From the NCBI GenBank assembly GCA_000231825.2, contig JH720400.1, forward strand, positions 2,399 through 66,398: DNA of 64,000 bases. Direction: 5' to 3'. The translations under genes and the position numbers were made by a program. Under the pieces are notes generated by a model, which made no database searches, was not told the DNA's origin, and saw nothing but the letters and a program-made list of their open reading frames with translations. Source of the DNA: Tetrahymena elliotti 4EA. Taxonomy: Eukaryota > Ciliophora > Oligohymenophorea > Hymenostomatida > Tetrahymenidae. Shown here piece after piece: positions 37,112 to 49,600 of the stretch (positions are counted from its first letter, which is position 1; each line of letters opens with the position of its first letter).

Positions 37112-40100
37112 ATGAAATAAAGTAGTTTGTTTGCATTTATTAAGCCTACCAATTCTCAAACTAGCAATAATTAAAAGGATACTTCAGCTAGTGCTTCTAA
37201 AAATTCAAAAGAGAAACCCAAAGAATAAAAGTTAGCAACTCCTCCGCCTTCTTAATCCAAAAAGAGTAAGTTTTAATTAAAAATGATGATATTCTACTTT
37301 TTTTATCAAAGTATAAGAAGTAAAAAAAGAAGAGCCTAAAAAATCAGATGAAAAAAAGAAATAAAATGAATAAAAAACTCAATAAGAGGAAAGGAAATTG
37401 AGTTCAGATAAAAAAAATGTTTAATCAACTCCAAATAAAAAAGTTTAAGATAAAATAGAAGAAAAAAAACCATCTAAAAATTAAATGGAGGTAGAGGATT
37501 CTGGAACAGAGGAAATATCTAAAACTGAAAGTTTATCTGAAACAGAAGTTGTTGAAGTGTAAAAACCTTAGACTAAAAATAGAGGTAAAAAAATATAAGA
37601 AGATTCTAGTGATGAAGCTGAGCTAATAAAAAGTAAAAAAATATAGGGACAACCTGTGAATCAAAAAAAAGCTGATCCTAAATCTAATAGTAAATAAACA
37701 TAAAAAAAAGCTGATTTTGATGTTTATGATGAAGATGAAGAAGAGGAATTGCCTTAAAGTAGTAAATCAAAAAGATTATTGGTGAAAGGAGGATAAAAAA
37801 ATAATAAGATGATAGATGAATATGAAGATTATGAAGATTATGAAGAAATGCTTGATGCTGCATAATATAAAAAACTTTCGAAGAATACCAAAGGTAGAAA
37901 AGTAAATGATGAATCTAGTGATGGGGCTGAGTTTTAATAAAGTAAAAAATAGTAAACACAACCTCTAAATCAAAAGAAACCAGATCCTAAATTAATTAAT
38001 AAAAAAGTAAATAAATATGATGATATTGATGAGGATAATGAGGAGGATTTAGATAAAAATAGTAAATCAAAAAGATAGTTGGTGAAGGGAGGATAAAAAA
38101 ATAATAAGATGGTAGATGAGGATGAAGAAGAAAATTATGATTTTGTAGATGTTAGGAAAACTACAAGCAGATCAAAAGCTTTAGAAGAAAAAAACTTGTA
38201 AAAAAATGAAGATCTTAAAAAGAAATAACTAGCTCCAGCAACAAAAGACAAGCCAAAAGATACAGCCTAAAAAGATAAATCAGATCCTAAAAATAATATT
38301 AGTTCGAATATTTTAAGTGGATAGATAATTGTTTTTACTGGTGATTTTGATGGCATTTCTAGAGAGACTATTAGTTAGCTCGTTAAAGATTTGGGTGCTA
38401 AAAATACAGGTAGTGTTAGTGGTAAAACCACATTACTTGTTCATGGAAGTATTTTAGAAGATGGAAGACCGCCTGAATAAGGTAGAAAATACTAAGATGC
38501 TAAACAAAAGGGAACTAAGATTATGAATTAATCTTAGTTTAGCGATTATTTAAAAGATTTGACAGGAAAAAGCTTAGAAGACTATACTAATGGAGGCTCT
38601 AATGGAGGGAGCAGATTTGATAAATTTGCTGCTGCACTTAAGACTAATAATGTGGTAGCACCTGTATAGAAAATTGATCCTGCACCTACAAAAAAAATAT
38701 TATAACCTATAAATAAGCCCAAAGAAATAGTTAAATTTGATCCTAAAAGTAAAAAATAAGATTAAGTAAATAATCAAAAAAAAGATTAGCCACAAAATAT
38801 TAAAAATTAAATGGCTATCCCTAATTAGGGGAAATAAGATTAAGTTTGGACAGTAAAATATGCTCCAGACAGTATAAATTCATGCATAGGAAACTAAAAA
38901 AACTATGAGAAAATGATGGAATGGTTGCATGATTGGGTAGATGTTGTAATTAAAGGAAAGAAAAAGTAAGTTAAAAATGCTTTTTATAACAGAGCACAAC
39001 CTATTCCTGATAACTCAAGTAATGTAAATGCAAAAGCTTGTTTATTAAGTGGGCCTCCAGGGATAGGAAAAACAACCTCAGTCAGGCTTATTGCAAAGCA
39101 TATGGGATATGAAATCAGAGAATGGAATGCTTCAGATTAACGTAGTAAAAAGAGTGTCAATAATATACTTGGAGATCTTAAGTCAAATTCTATCCTTAAT
39201 CTTCTCAAAAAGAATCATACAAACAATGAACAAAATAAGGCAGATGATGAAGTTGAAGCAAAATCAAATAGCAAATTCATAATATTGATGGATGAAGTAG
39301 ATGGAATGTCTTCAGGTGACAGAGGTGGAAATCAAGCTCTTATTGATGCTATTAAGAATACTAATGTACCCATATTTTGTATTTGTAATGATAGAATGCA
39401 TCCAAAAGTTAGAAGCTTGGCAAATCATTGTTATGATATTAAGTTTGTAAAGCCAGCTAAATAAGATGTTGCAAAATATATGAAAAACGTATGTGAAAAA
39501 GAAGGATTTGATGATGTTGATTTAGAATCTATTTAAGCTATATCTGAAAGATTTGGTAATGACTTACGTTAAACATTAAATTTCTTAGAAATGCACTTTA
39601 AAACAAGCAAAAAATTAAAAGGTTTAAATACTAAATCACTTAATTCAGGCTAAAAAGATGTTACAGTAATGTTAGATGCTTTCTAGGCTTCAACTTAGTT
39701 AATGTAGAGCTATAAATTCTAAAAAATGAGCTTAAGAGAAAGAATAGAACTTTTCTTTATTGATTATGATTTGATTCCTTTACTCATCTAATAAAATTAT
39801 CTTGATACTATCTAACCAAGAGAAGATAAAGATAAATCTAAAAAAGCTGATAAATAATATACTGTGTAAGATCTAACAAATTTAGTAAGCGCAACTTCAT
39901 CAATAGCAGAAAGTGATTTGTTAAGTAAATCAGTTAGATAAGGTGGTAATTGGTCTTTACTTCCAAATTTTGCATTTTTGAGTTGTATCTATCCTTGTGA
40001 TAAAGTTTGTGAGGATAAACCAATATTTCCAAGATTCCCTGAATGGCTTGGTAAATATTAAACAACAAAAAAAACTACTAGAGAACTTAGAGAATTCAGA

Positions 40101-40712
40101 ATATCTCTCTCAAAAAGTATATCTGGATCTAGGTTTGCTGTAAAGTTTGATTATGTACCAAATTTGCTCAAGATTATTTTGAGTCATCTAAAGAAAGGAA
40201 ACAACTAAAGTATAGAATATGTTTTGGATTACTTAGAGTACTATAACATTAAGCCTTAGCACTTAAAAGAGCATTTAAATGATTTATAATATCCAAAAGC
40301 TGATTATTATGGTGTTGTATCAAGTGATATAAAGACAAAATTAACAAAAGAATATAACAAAAGATATGAGGATAGTAGCAAAAAGATAGTAGCTACTAAA
40401 AAGCAAAAAAAATAAGAACCTTCTCAAGGTAAATATGATAAAAATCTGGATGATGTTGTCTATTCAGATACAGAAGAATTGTCACTAGATGAAAATGGAG
40501 ATATTATAGAACCTAAAGAAGAAGATGAGGTAGCACGTAAAAAATAAAAACCAAAAAAATTATAAAATAAAACAAAAAAGGCACCTAAGTTAAAAAAGGG
40601 AAAATCTAAGAAGAGTGAAGATGATTCCCTTACTGATGAAATAAGTCAAGAAGAAGATGATGATGATGATGACTTAGATGGTTTTATAGTTAAAGATAGT
40701 GATTAAGATTGA
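37112..40712 (+). CDS. RFC1: Replication factor C large subunit (RFC1)
   Basis: Large subunit of the PCNA clamp loader, nuclear. Two exons: ATG 37112, intron 37266-37311 (46 nt), stop TGA 40710-40712, about 1,184 residues. It starts M-K-Q-S-S-L-F-A-F-I, a PIP-box-like N-terminus, then a long Lys/Glu/Asp-rich disordered region with an internal duplication. A BRCT domain follows ([10 protein letters not shown], about residues 390-465). The AAA+ module opens W-T-V-K-Y-A-P and has Walker A (G-P-P-G-I-G-K-T-T, about residue 632), R-E-W-N-A-S-D and Walker B (I-L-M-D-E-V-D-G-M), then the sensor 1 region (F-C-I-C-N-D) and L-R-Q-T-L-N-F-L. The RFC1-specific C-terminal domain ([17 protein letters not shown]) and an acidic Asp-rich tail complete the family order. 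All Trp codons I checked are TGG, so TGA is a true stop here. Confidence 0.95.
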
Positions 40713-41923
40713 GTAAAGATTATATGAATAACCATAAGAATGATATAATAATTATTATTTTTATCTTGTTTTTTTCTTTTAGTTAAAAAATATTGAATTG
40801 ATTTTGAATCTTTTTGTGAAAAAAAAGAAATAATAAATTACATTTTCAACAAAATAATTAGTCAATTTTTATTTATTTTTATTTAACAAACTTATTAATT
40901 TTTGAAATAAGTATTATGATTATCACTTTATAAAAAATATAATATTAAACCTCTAAAAATAAATCTAAGTCCCCAATCTTGTTTGAAAAAATAAATAAAC
41001 TTTTAAAACTTTATTTTAAAAAAGATTTAAAATAAATTACACACACAAAATTTACAATTTACAATAAACAAAGAACTGTAAAGAAAAAATAATTATTCAT
41101 ATATTATTTATGTTTTACTAATAAATTGTTTCTTAAAAAAAAATTTAATCAAAATATTAATCTAAAATTTATTATAGTATTAAATAATTAATGATCTTCA
41201 TTGTTAATATTTTAAGTTTCTTAAATAAAGTGTGGTGTTTCCAAAGAAAAAATTATCCTCTTTTTTTATTATACTAAATCATATATTTTAAATTAAAATA
41301 CCACGAATCATCCTTAATAATTAATAAAGTTGTTAATGACCAGATTTTTAATTTAGAGTAAGACTTGTATTGAAAAATTTTGAAAACATAAAATTGTATT
41401 TGTTCATGCAAATAGTTTAAAGCAAAAATACGCAATTATATATAATGTATAAGGATAATTTTTTAAAAGAATTTATAAATAAAGTATTCGATTTATTTAA
41501 GTGATATTTATATAAGATGAGATCTATTTATTTATAGTGTTATAGGATTTTAATAAATAGATAGAAAGATATATCCAACGATAGTTTAATACCTTGTAAT
41601 TCCATTCTATCCTGCAGTTAATAGACGATAAACAACAGTCTATCTATTTATTTATTGATGATTGAGTTTGTATAACTTTGGTCGAAATTAGATGAATTTT
41701 TAATAGGGGAAGATTTTTTTTTAGTTTCTAAAATATTCAGTAAATTATTTGTCTTCAAATTAAAGTTATTCTTTATCTATTTTAAATTTTTAAGTGAAAT
41801 AATCTCCCATTTTTTCAATCAATCAATATAAATTTTTCAAATCAGCTTTATAAGTTTAGTTATTAGTTTGTTATAATAAATATTATGGACTCAATCTTGA
41901 GTTTTGAGCAAGGGTTTTTTATT
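40713..41923. other. Convergent intergenic region
   Basis: Spacer between the 3' ends of RFC1 (+) and the zinc-finger gene (-). It contains the inverted repeat at 41552-41652 in a slightly GC-richer island, but no protein gene. Confidence 0.5.
41552..41652. repeat. 13-bp perfect inverted repeat around a 75-nt island
   Basis: AATAAATAGATAG (41552-41564) and CTATCTATTTATT (41640-41652) are exact complements enclosing 75 nt that are less AT-rich than the flanks and contain a PstI-like CCTGCAG. This could be the closing stem of a small noncoding RNA of about 100 nt, or a small element with terminal repeats. No family is recognised. Confidence 0.5.
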
Positions 41924-44050
41924 TCAATTGGCATGATTAAATATATTAGGAATGAATTAGTGATCACTATAGGTTTAGATGTTTTAAGCTTCATCAGCAG
42001 CATCAAAAATGTTGGGAGCAATTTCACTCAATTAGTTAATGTCTATATCGCTGAATTGCAATTAGCTATCATCAGCCTAAGTATTATTGAGACTACTAAT
42101 GTAGATGGGGTTTACTTCATTGAAATTTACATAAGGTTATTGTTAAGTTTGAATTAAATAAGGATCTAATGAGTAATTAGGAGTATTGCCCTTTTAGAAA
42201 GTACTATTGATTTAATTAACAAAATCATTTTGATTGTATTGAGTAAAGTTGAAAATAGAGCTGTTTCTATTTTAAGTGAAGGGTAAAGTTGATCCTCCTT
42301 AGATTTATTTAGGATTAAAATCTTCAACATTGTAATAGTTGTTTTATTAACTGAATTGAGTATTAGTATCGAATTATTAGGTGAATGGTTAATACTCTTA
42401 TTTGGGAGTAAAACTGAATTAAGCACTTTATTCAAAGCAGTTGTTGATGGGAAGAGTAGTTTGGATTGGTACGAGCTTTTTTTGTTGTTGTTAATCTTAT
42501 GAGATTTACTACTTCTTTTGATCTTTGAAGGCCTTTTTGCAATATTAGACAAGACGAACAGCAGTTTTGATCTTCTTTTTCAAGAGAGGGCGTTCATATG
42601 TTTTGTAATAGCCATTGGATTACTCTTTTTCTTCTTTGTCAAATACCTCACTTGGCATGTAATTATGGACCATTTAGCACTAGTAATTGTGGAAAGGACT
42701 ATCATCATTTTAGTAAAAATGATAATTTGAGTCTTCTTGAGGATCAGTACCATATTTGATATAATGGCAGCTATCAAATCTTTTTTCATTGCTTTTAGGC
42801 TATTTTTGTTATTATTGAGATTATTGTTATTTTTGTTGTTATTAATTAGTAGAGAATTTTTCATTATTAAAGTTTTATTCTTGCTCTTGCTCTTCACCTT
42901 CTTCATTATTAGATGCTGGTGTAATTAATTCTTCATCTTCTTTTTTTATTTTGTCAATAAGACCAACAATAATACGCAATTCTTATTTCAGACGACTGAA
43001 AGAGCTTCCAGATGCGTTAAGACGAGTTAATTCCATTAAGAGATTTGAAGATTTGGAATTTGTAGAAATTTTATTGTCACTTTGAGTTGGGTTATTTTTA
43101 CGGCGCTTTTGGATAGGATAATCGTTATGATAAGCTTTCTCACAAGAATTATTGAATTCGTTTGGGGTTTTTTAGGGATAATCATTTTCATTGTTTGTGT
43201 TTTCTTGCTTAATTGTACTCCAAATTTGGTCAATGACAACCTATTCATCTTCAGAAATATCATCAAGGAAGGTATCTTCTTAGTGATATTCCTTCTTGAC
43301 TTTAATTTGGGTCTCCATAGTAGAAATGCTGGGAGCAGTATTATTTGAGGGAGTGTTGCTTACTTGAGGAATGTTATCATTTGAAAGGTAATCGCTCATG
43401 CTCTAAATTAGATTAACATTATTTCCATACAAGAAATTAGGTTATGTTTAATTTTAAAGGCTGTATAATTGTTGAGGTTGAGAGAATTAAATATAAGGTG
43501 CTGCTTAATTATAATAGACTTGATTCTGATATCCAGAATTAGTTGAATTAGTAATATTGCCACTGCTGTTGAGTGAAAGAGAATATTATTGAGTTGGTTA
43601 AGCATTGCTGTACTAATCGCCATCAGCAAAAGCGTGAGGACCAGCTTGTCTTGCATGGATTTTTGTACGTTGATGTTGCTTTAATTAGCCCAAAGTTAAA
43701 AATTTTTTGTTGCATCCATCTTTATCACATTCAAAGACAGTTTCATTGGTGTGTCTCAATTCATGGTAGCGCAAGGCAGCTTTGCTAGCAAAAGATAAAC
43801 CACAACCTTCACGAGAGCATTTGAAAAGATTATCATTACTGTGAGTACGTTCATGAGTCTTAAGAGCATCTTGACGCTTAAATTATTTTTAACATACGGA
43901 GCATTAGTAAGGGCGGTCATCTGAGTGAGTTTAAATATGACGCAAGAAATGAGATTCATACTTGAAAGTTTTGTTACATTCTTAGCACTCGTAATTCTCG
44001 CTTTAGCCATTAGGAACCTTAATTTAAGAGGTTTTACTTAAATCAACCAT
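41924..44050 (-). CDS. C2H2 zinc-finger protein, 708 aa, Gln/Asn-rich
   Basis: Single-exon gene: ATG 44050, TGA 41924-41926, 709 codons without an internal TGA. The N-terminus carries four C2H2 fingers in about the first 140 residues. They are Y-E-C-Q-E-C..H-I-Q-T-H, Y-Q-C-S-V-C..H-E-R-T-H, F-K-C-S-R-E-G-C..H-E-L-R-H and F-E-C-D-K-D-G-C..H-Q-R-T-K-I-H. The first pair is joined by a TGEKP-like linker (S-D-D-R-P); the spacing C-x4-C and the style recall TFIIIA or ZAP-type DNA-binding fingers. The remaining ~560 residues are low complexity, rich in Gln, Asn and Ser, with acidic stretches and one basic patch (Q-K-R-R-K-N-N) that may be a nuclear localisation signal. Likely a sequence-specific nuclear DNA-binding regulator; the target is unknown. 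Many TAA/TAG-encoded glutamines lie in the tail. The complementary strand is also open in places, but those frames are shadows. Confidence 0.9.
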
Positions 44051-44287
44051 TTTAATACAATTTAAAGTGAAAAATAATGGAGTTTTTTTATGAATACAAA
44101 CTTTTTGCTTTTATTAAGATTGTTTGCTTGTTTGTTTGATTATTATTTGATTGAAGTTTTAACAGAGAGTAAATCGAATTAAGAATTGAGATGATTTCTG
44201 CAATGATCAAATAAATTCTTTTGTTTTTATAAAAAATTATAAAAATTTTTGTATATTTCCCTTTTTCCCCTTTCTTTATTGCCGATA

Positions 44288-44331
44288 TCAATCAATCGAT
44301 TGATAAATTATTAATTTAATTGATTGATTGA
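44288..44331. promoter_or_regulatory. Palindromic ATCAATCGATTGAT and flanking inverted repeat
   Basis: ATCAATCGATTGAT (44291-44304) is a perfect 14-bp palindrome. TCAATCAATC (44288-44297) is also exactly complementary to GATTGATTGA (44322-44331). It lies about 240 bp upstream of the zinc-finger start codon, a suitable place for a dimeric factor's binding site. Function is inferred from position and symmetry only. Confidence 0.35.
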
Positions 44332-45474
44332 TTAATCTTTCTGAGTCTTTATGTATTTAAGTATGGTTAGGGTAATTTACTTATTTTTGATAATCAATTT
44401 TTCATTATATAAATTATCTTTTTTCTCTTTGATTTTACATTCAAGTTTTCTTGTTTGTAATTTTTTTCTTTTCTTTTCTTCCTTCATATCAATGACATAG
44501 AGTACTTTTATAAATTATTATTTTCTTTACATGTAAATCTTATTATTATATCTGCTACTCTATATCTTTTTTTTAGAGTTTTTTGTCTTCATTCTTTATC
44601 ATTACTCCACAAAATATATCTCCTTTCGCTACAAACCACTTTTTGATAAATTTTATAAAATATAATGAAAATAGATTAGTGTTTTCCTAATAAATTAATA
44701 AAAAAACTTTGTTCATTTATATTATATCTATTTTTCTTTCTCCCATGTATACTTGTTAGGTTTTCTTTTTAAAATTGTCATTTCCAAATTCATTAAAAGA
44801 AAAGAATATTCCTCTTTTTTAACACAGTTTCTTATTTATTAGAAATATTAAAAAAAATACATTTTAACTTTTCAATCATAAAAACATAAAAAATTTCATT
44901 ACAAATGAAATAAAATCGGTTAATTGCATATTAAAGATATTATTAGTTTACTTATAAAATAAAAGAAAGAGCAATAAATATGATTTGTAATCTTATTAGC
45001 TGGTTTATTTTTAGAAGGCGATAATTTATTTTTTCATTTATATAGAAAAGATTGTAAATTTGATATCTAAAAACCCTAATCTTCTTAATAAATTCATACA
45101 TTAAAAAATGTGTTGATCAATCTATTTCTTTTTTTAGGAATTAATGAAAAGATTATCAAATAAAATTTTATAAAACTTTAAAAAGTTAAACTAAACATAA
45201 ATTAACAGTTTTATAATGATTTTATGTATGATTTCAAATTAAAAAGATATTCTTTGATTAAATTTATTATTTACCTTAATTATAAAAAGAATTTAATAAT
45301 AATAAACAATTTTAGAAATCCTAAATTAATTTTACCAAGTAAAAAATGAAATGCTGAAATGGGCTCAATTAAAACTATTTAATTAATATAAATTTTAGTT
45401 AGATTTGATACAATTAGAAATACACTTAAGAAGATTATATTAGGAAATAGTAGCTTTTTTATTTAAATTTTAGT

Positions 45475-45898
45475 ATGTTTATCGACTAAAGAAACATCGA
45501 CATCAGTATTAAAAAGACAAGATCTTTTAAAAAATATTAAGATTTTTATTTGAAAATACGAACAAATGTAAGTTAATACACTAATTATTAGATGCATCAC
45601 TATTATTTTTAACTCAAGGCATATAGTCACATTAGTATTTGCCTCTTAAAAATTAATTGTCAAAATATTCAAATCTAATTATATTCAGATTTATTAGCTT
45701 TCACTGCCTTTCTACTCCCCACTTTTGAAAATCGATTAAAACTTACTTTTTCTTATACGTTTTTATTATTTTGCTGTCAGAGCCACCCTTTTCTCAATTA
45801 AATTCTTAGGTTATTTATTTTACTTTAAATTTTAAAATAATTTGATAGTGCAGGCTTGCATAATTAAAAATGAATATTATTCTAAAAAGATATCATGA
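45475..45898 (+). CDS. Possible small two-exon membrane protein, 100 aa
   Basis: Weak candidate. ATG 45475 opens 31 codons (M-F-I-D-Q-R-N-I-D-I-S-I-K-K-T-R-S-F) up to a GTAAGT donor at 45568. An acceptor TTCAG at 45684-45688 leads, in the same phase, into 69 codons ending at TGA 45896-45898. The second exon is hydrophobic and aromatic (N-L-L-F-L-I-R-F-Y-Y-F-A-V-R-A-T-L-F-S-I) and would give one or two membrane segments. GC is locally raised (CACTGCC, CTCCCCAC, GAGCCACCC). I recognise no family, and chance cannot be excluded at this length. Confidence 0.3.
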
Positions 45899-46697
45899 AA
45901 TGTAAAGTACTCTTTCTGCCAATAAGATACCTCATAGGGATGGAAAAATAAAAAATTTATGAGATGCAAAAAAAAAAAAAGATGAATAGACAAATCAGAA
46001 AAGGAATAAAGAAAAAAATAATAATAATTAAGAAAAAAATAAATAGAAATCAAAATACCTAGTAAAAAAAGTAAAATTGGAAAAAGAGATAATTTGTAGC
46101 TTATAATTTCTCAATTTTATTCTACATTCATAAAAAAAGAAGAACAAATTGGATTTATTTACAAGATTTTCTTAAATTTAAAATAAATTTTCGGTAATAT
46201 TTATAAAAAACATCTAAACTAATTTCTATTTATTAATTTCTTTTAATTTTGTACATTTTTATCTGCTTTTGCTATCGCATTTTTATCAAATTTAGAAAAT
46301 ACTTCACTTCAACTATTTTACCTAACACTGGAACATTTAACAATAAATATTGCAGTAAATAGTTGTAACCAAAACTAAATAATTAAATAGTTTATAGAAA
46401 AATTTAGAGAGCTATTTACTTTACTTCACTCATTCAATTAAATAAAATAATATATATAATAATCTCAGACATAATTAATTGAGTAAATTAGACAACAAAT
46501 TTAATATATAGTAACAAAAATAGAAATATCTATATCTACTTTAAATTTGAATTCCCAAACAATTTTGATTTTAAAAAATTAAAATTTAATTGAATAAAAG
46601 TATATTAAATCAATCTTAATTTAATTTTTTTTCATTTGTTCATAAAAAACTATATAATTATCTCATATTTAATCCTTTCTGTTATAAAAAAATAGTA

Positions 46698-49600
46698 ATG
46701 AATAACAACAACTTCTTAGAACCTCCTGACAATATTAACATGGATGTATAATCTTCTATAATTCCCAATATCCATGATAGTCTGTAAAATTCTGTTATAA
46801 TCCAATAAACACCAATTAAGTATGCACATAAAAACACAAGTAAATATATTATCTATTTTTATTTGAATACTTAAGAATATATGTAACACTTTTCTGATAA
46901 AACCTAAATTAATTACTTTTTTAAATTAACTTTGAAGAAAGGATATAAATACTATTTACTTTATTACAATATTTTATTCTTATAAATTAATAAAACTAAC
47001 ATTTTTTTTATTTAAAGATGAATCTTTCATTAAACCTCAACTTCAGTAAATTGATTATTACAAAGTTAAAAATTGGTGTGATGCTTAAGATGAATATGGT
47101 GTTTGGAGACTTGGAAGAATCAAGTCGGCAAAAGGTAAATATGAGAAAAAACTGCTTTTATTTACTTGAAATCAATTTTTGAGGATTTAAACGCTATTTG
47201 AATTTAGGTTATGTTGATTTATTTATAATTATTAATTTATTTAGATACACTTCGTTCTATAGAATTCGATGGTTGGGGAACAAAGTATCAGCGAGTAAAC
47301 AAATAATCAAATTTATTAATATTTTTTTTATTATAAGTTTAATTTATCTTTAATACATAAATTATAGCAATACTGCATACATTCTGATAAGATAAAACCT
47401 CTTAGATATCACACTCTTGGTTACACTGGATAGAAAAAAGTAACTTTAAGAGACTATGAACTTAATATTGAAGAGCTCAAATCTGTAAATTATAAACAAT
47501 ATGTTAATAATTTACTACATATTTTACATAGGCTACTATATAGTTGAAGTATCTAATGAAGTAAGAAGGGCTCAAGGGATTCTATCCATATGAATTAACT
47601 AGTAAAATTTATTTTTACTTATGTATTTCTTTAAAAATAATTATCCTACAGTTTTTTTCTATAAGTTTGACAAAAAATCATATTAGATAAATAGCTTTTT
47701 GAAATATTTTTTCCATTTTCTTAAAGTAAAATAAATCAATTTTTAAAATATGGGTGTGTTATTAAAATTTACTTCTAAAAAGATTTAGATTTTTACAAAC
47801 AAATTAGTGTAACAAACAAATTTTTATAAAAAACTAAAATTTAACTGTTTTTAAAGAAATGATTTCTAACATAATTTTTATCAATTCAAGGATTTCTCAG
47901 ATGTGACCTTTTTTATTTGATTGACACATGTCTTACTCTCCCTTATGAAGTATAATTTTAAAAGTAAGATTAAAACTAAATACTTAAAACAAAAAGGTTG
48001 AATCACTAGATACAATTAAAGTTATCAAACAATTTTTTTTTGCTTTTCTTGAATTCTCTAAAAAATGGCTCAAGATTCTACCTTCTGTATTTAGAAATGT
48101 AATTTATTTCTTCAAAAATAAACTTTAACCCAAATTTTAATTCATATATTAAAGAGTTAAGGCTGTTTCCAGCTAGACCCAGAAAGTTAATACAAAAATC
48201 ATGATGTAGCACTTTTGAAATCTGGATTTGAAATTTGTTTACTTTTGAAAGGTAAATTCTTCTTATTGATTTGAACTAAATAATTTTAAAAATAAAAAAC
48301 TTTTTAAATTAGTATATCTAATAATTTTTCTTTCAATAATATTTCAAGGTTTATTTGGGTTTGATGATAGATGCTTGAAGCTATATTAAAATCACATAGA
48401 TGAAATTTATTGCCAAGAATTTATTTAAGATTTTATAATTGATAATGGAATATATAGCGTTGCTGATGTTCTTGCTTACACAGACAACACTTAATAGTAT
48501 TTTATTAATATTTAATTATTAATTTAAATACATGAAACCTTTACATTTATGATACAAATGATCAATTATATTTAGATTAATAAAATTTTTTAACATAGGA
48601 AAGGACCTAGCAGAAGAATCTAGTTAGAAATAATATGGCCTTTACTTCGTTCTATAATGCTGATTTTTCGCTAAATGTCTCCTTAAGGCTACATGAGGCA
48701 GTTAAAGTCTTTTGCTAAAAATACAATTAGCTACTTAGAGGATTTATTTGAAGACCAACAATATGCAGACTTATTCAAACAGAGTGAAGACCATAGTAAA
48801 TTTTTAAGAGATCTATAAAAACTTTTTAAAACAATTATAAAAGGTGATATATTTTCAAATTAAATATTCTTAAATGTAATCAATTTCTTGAATAATAAAT
48901 CAATTTAGATGAAAAATTCCCATAATTCTTAAATTTTGAAAACTAATTCTCTAAGCAATAAACAATTTAAAGAGATTCAATATTTTTCTAGCCTCCAACC
49001 AAGGAAAAATACAGAACAATATCAAGCCTATCTATGTAATTTTTAATTAAATTATTGAAATCTTTTTTCAACTGAAAAATATTATTGAATGAAACTAATT
49101 TAAAAAATAAGGGTTTGCAATGAAAATGCAGAACATGATGATAACCCTTTTTATTAGAAGCAAAAATCAAGAATGTAATCTAGGTATTATGATGATGAGA
49201 ATAAAAAATATTTGAATGAGTTATATGATTAAGTATAATAAAATAAATAATTACATAATTAATAAAACGAATAAGAGATTAATTAAGTTCTTGAGTTTTA
49301 CTAAGACTAATCTGCTAAGCCTAAACCTATTATTTAATATTAAGATGAAACTTTAAATGAATAAATAACAAACAATAATAGAATTTATCAAGATGATTCA
49401 GGAACTAATAATATGAAGGGATCAATTTTTTAAGAGGCATCATAAGATTTACATTAGAATCATTCATTTATTGGAGAATAAAATCTTGAGAATACTTAAA
49501 GATTTTAAGAAGGGACATAAGAGATTCATAATTATAAAGAGATTTAATATTAAAACAGAATAGAAGGATAAAACTAAAACCATATCCATCAATAATAGGT

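Larger units (their letters stand above)
44051..46697. other. Long divergent intergenic region
   Basis: 2.6 kb between the starts of the zinc-finger gene (-) and the gene at 46698 (+). It contains the ATTGATTGA-type palindromes near 44288-44331, a pyrimidine-rich stretch at 44440-44500 and one candidate small gene at 45475-45898. Otherwise it is AT-rich and featureless. Confidence 0.5.

Noticed and set aside
41885..43788. Many plus-strand frames opposite the zinc-finger gene, some longer than 60 codons
   Set aside because: They are antisense shadows. The minus strand carries one continuous 709-codon frame with four intact C2H2 fingers.
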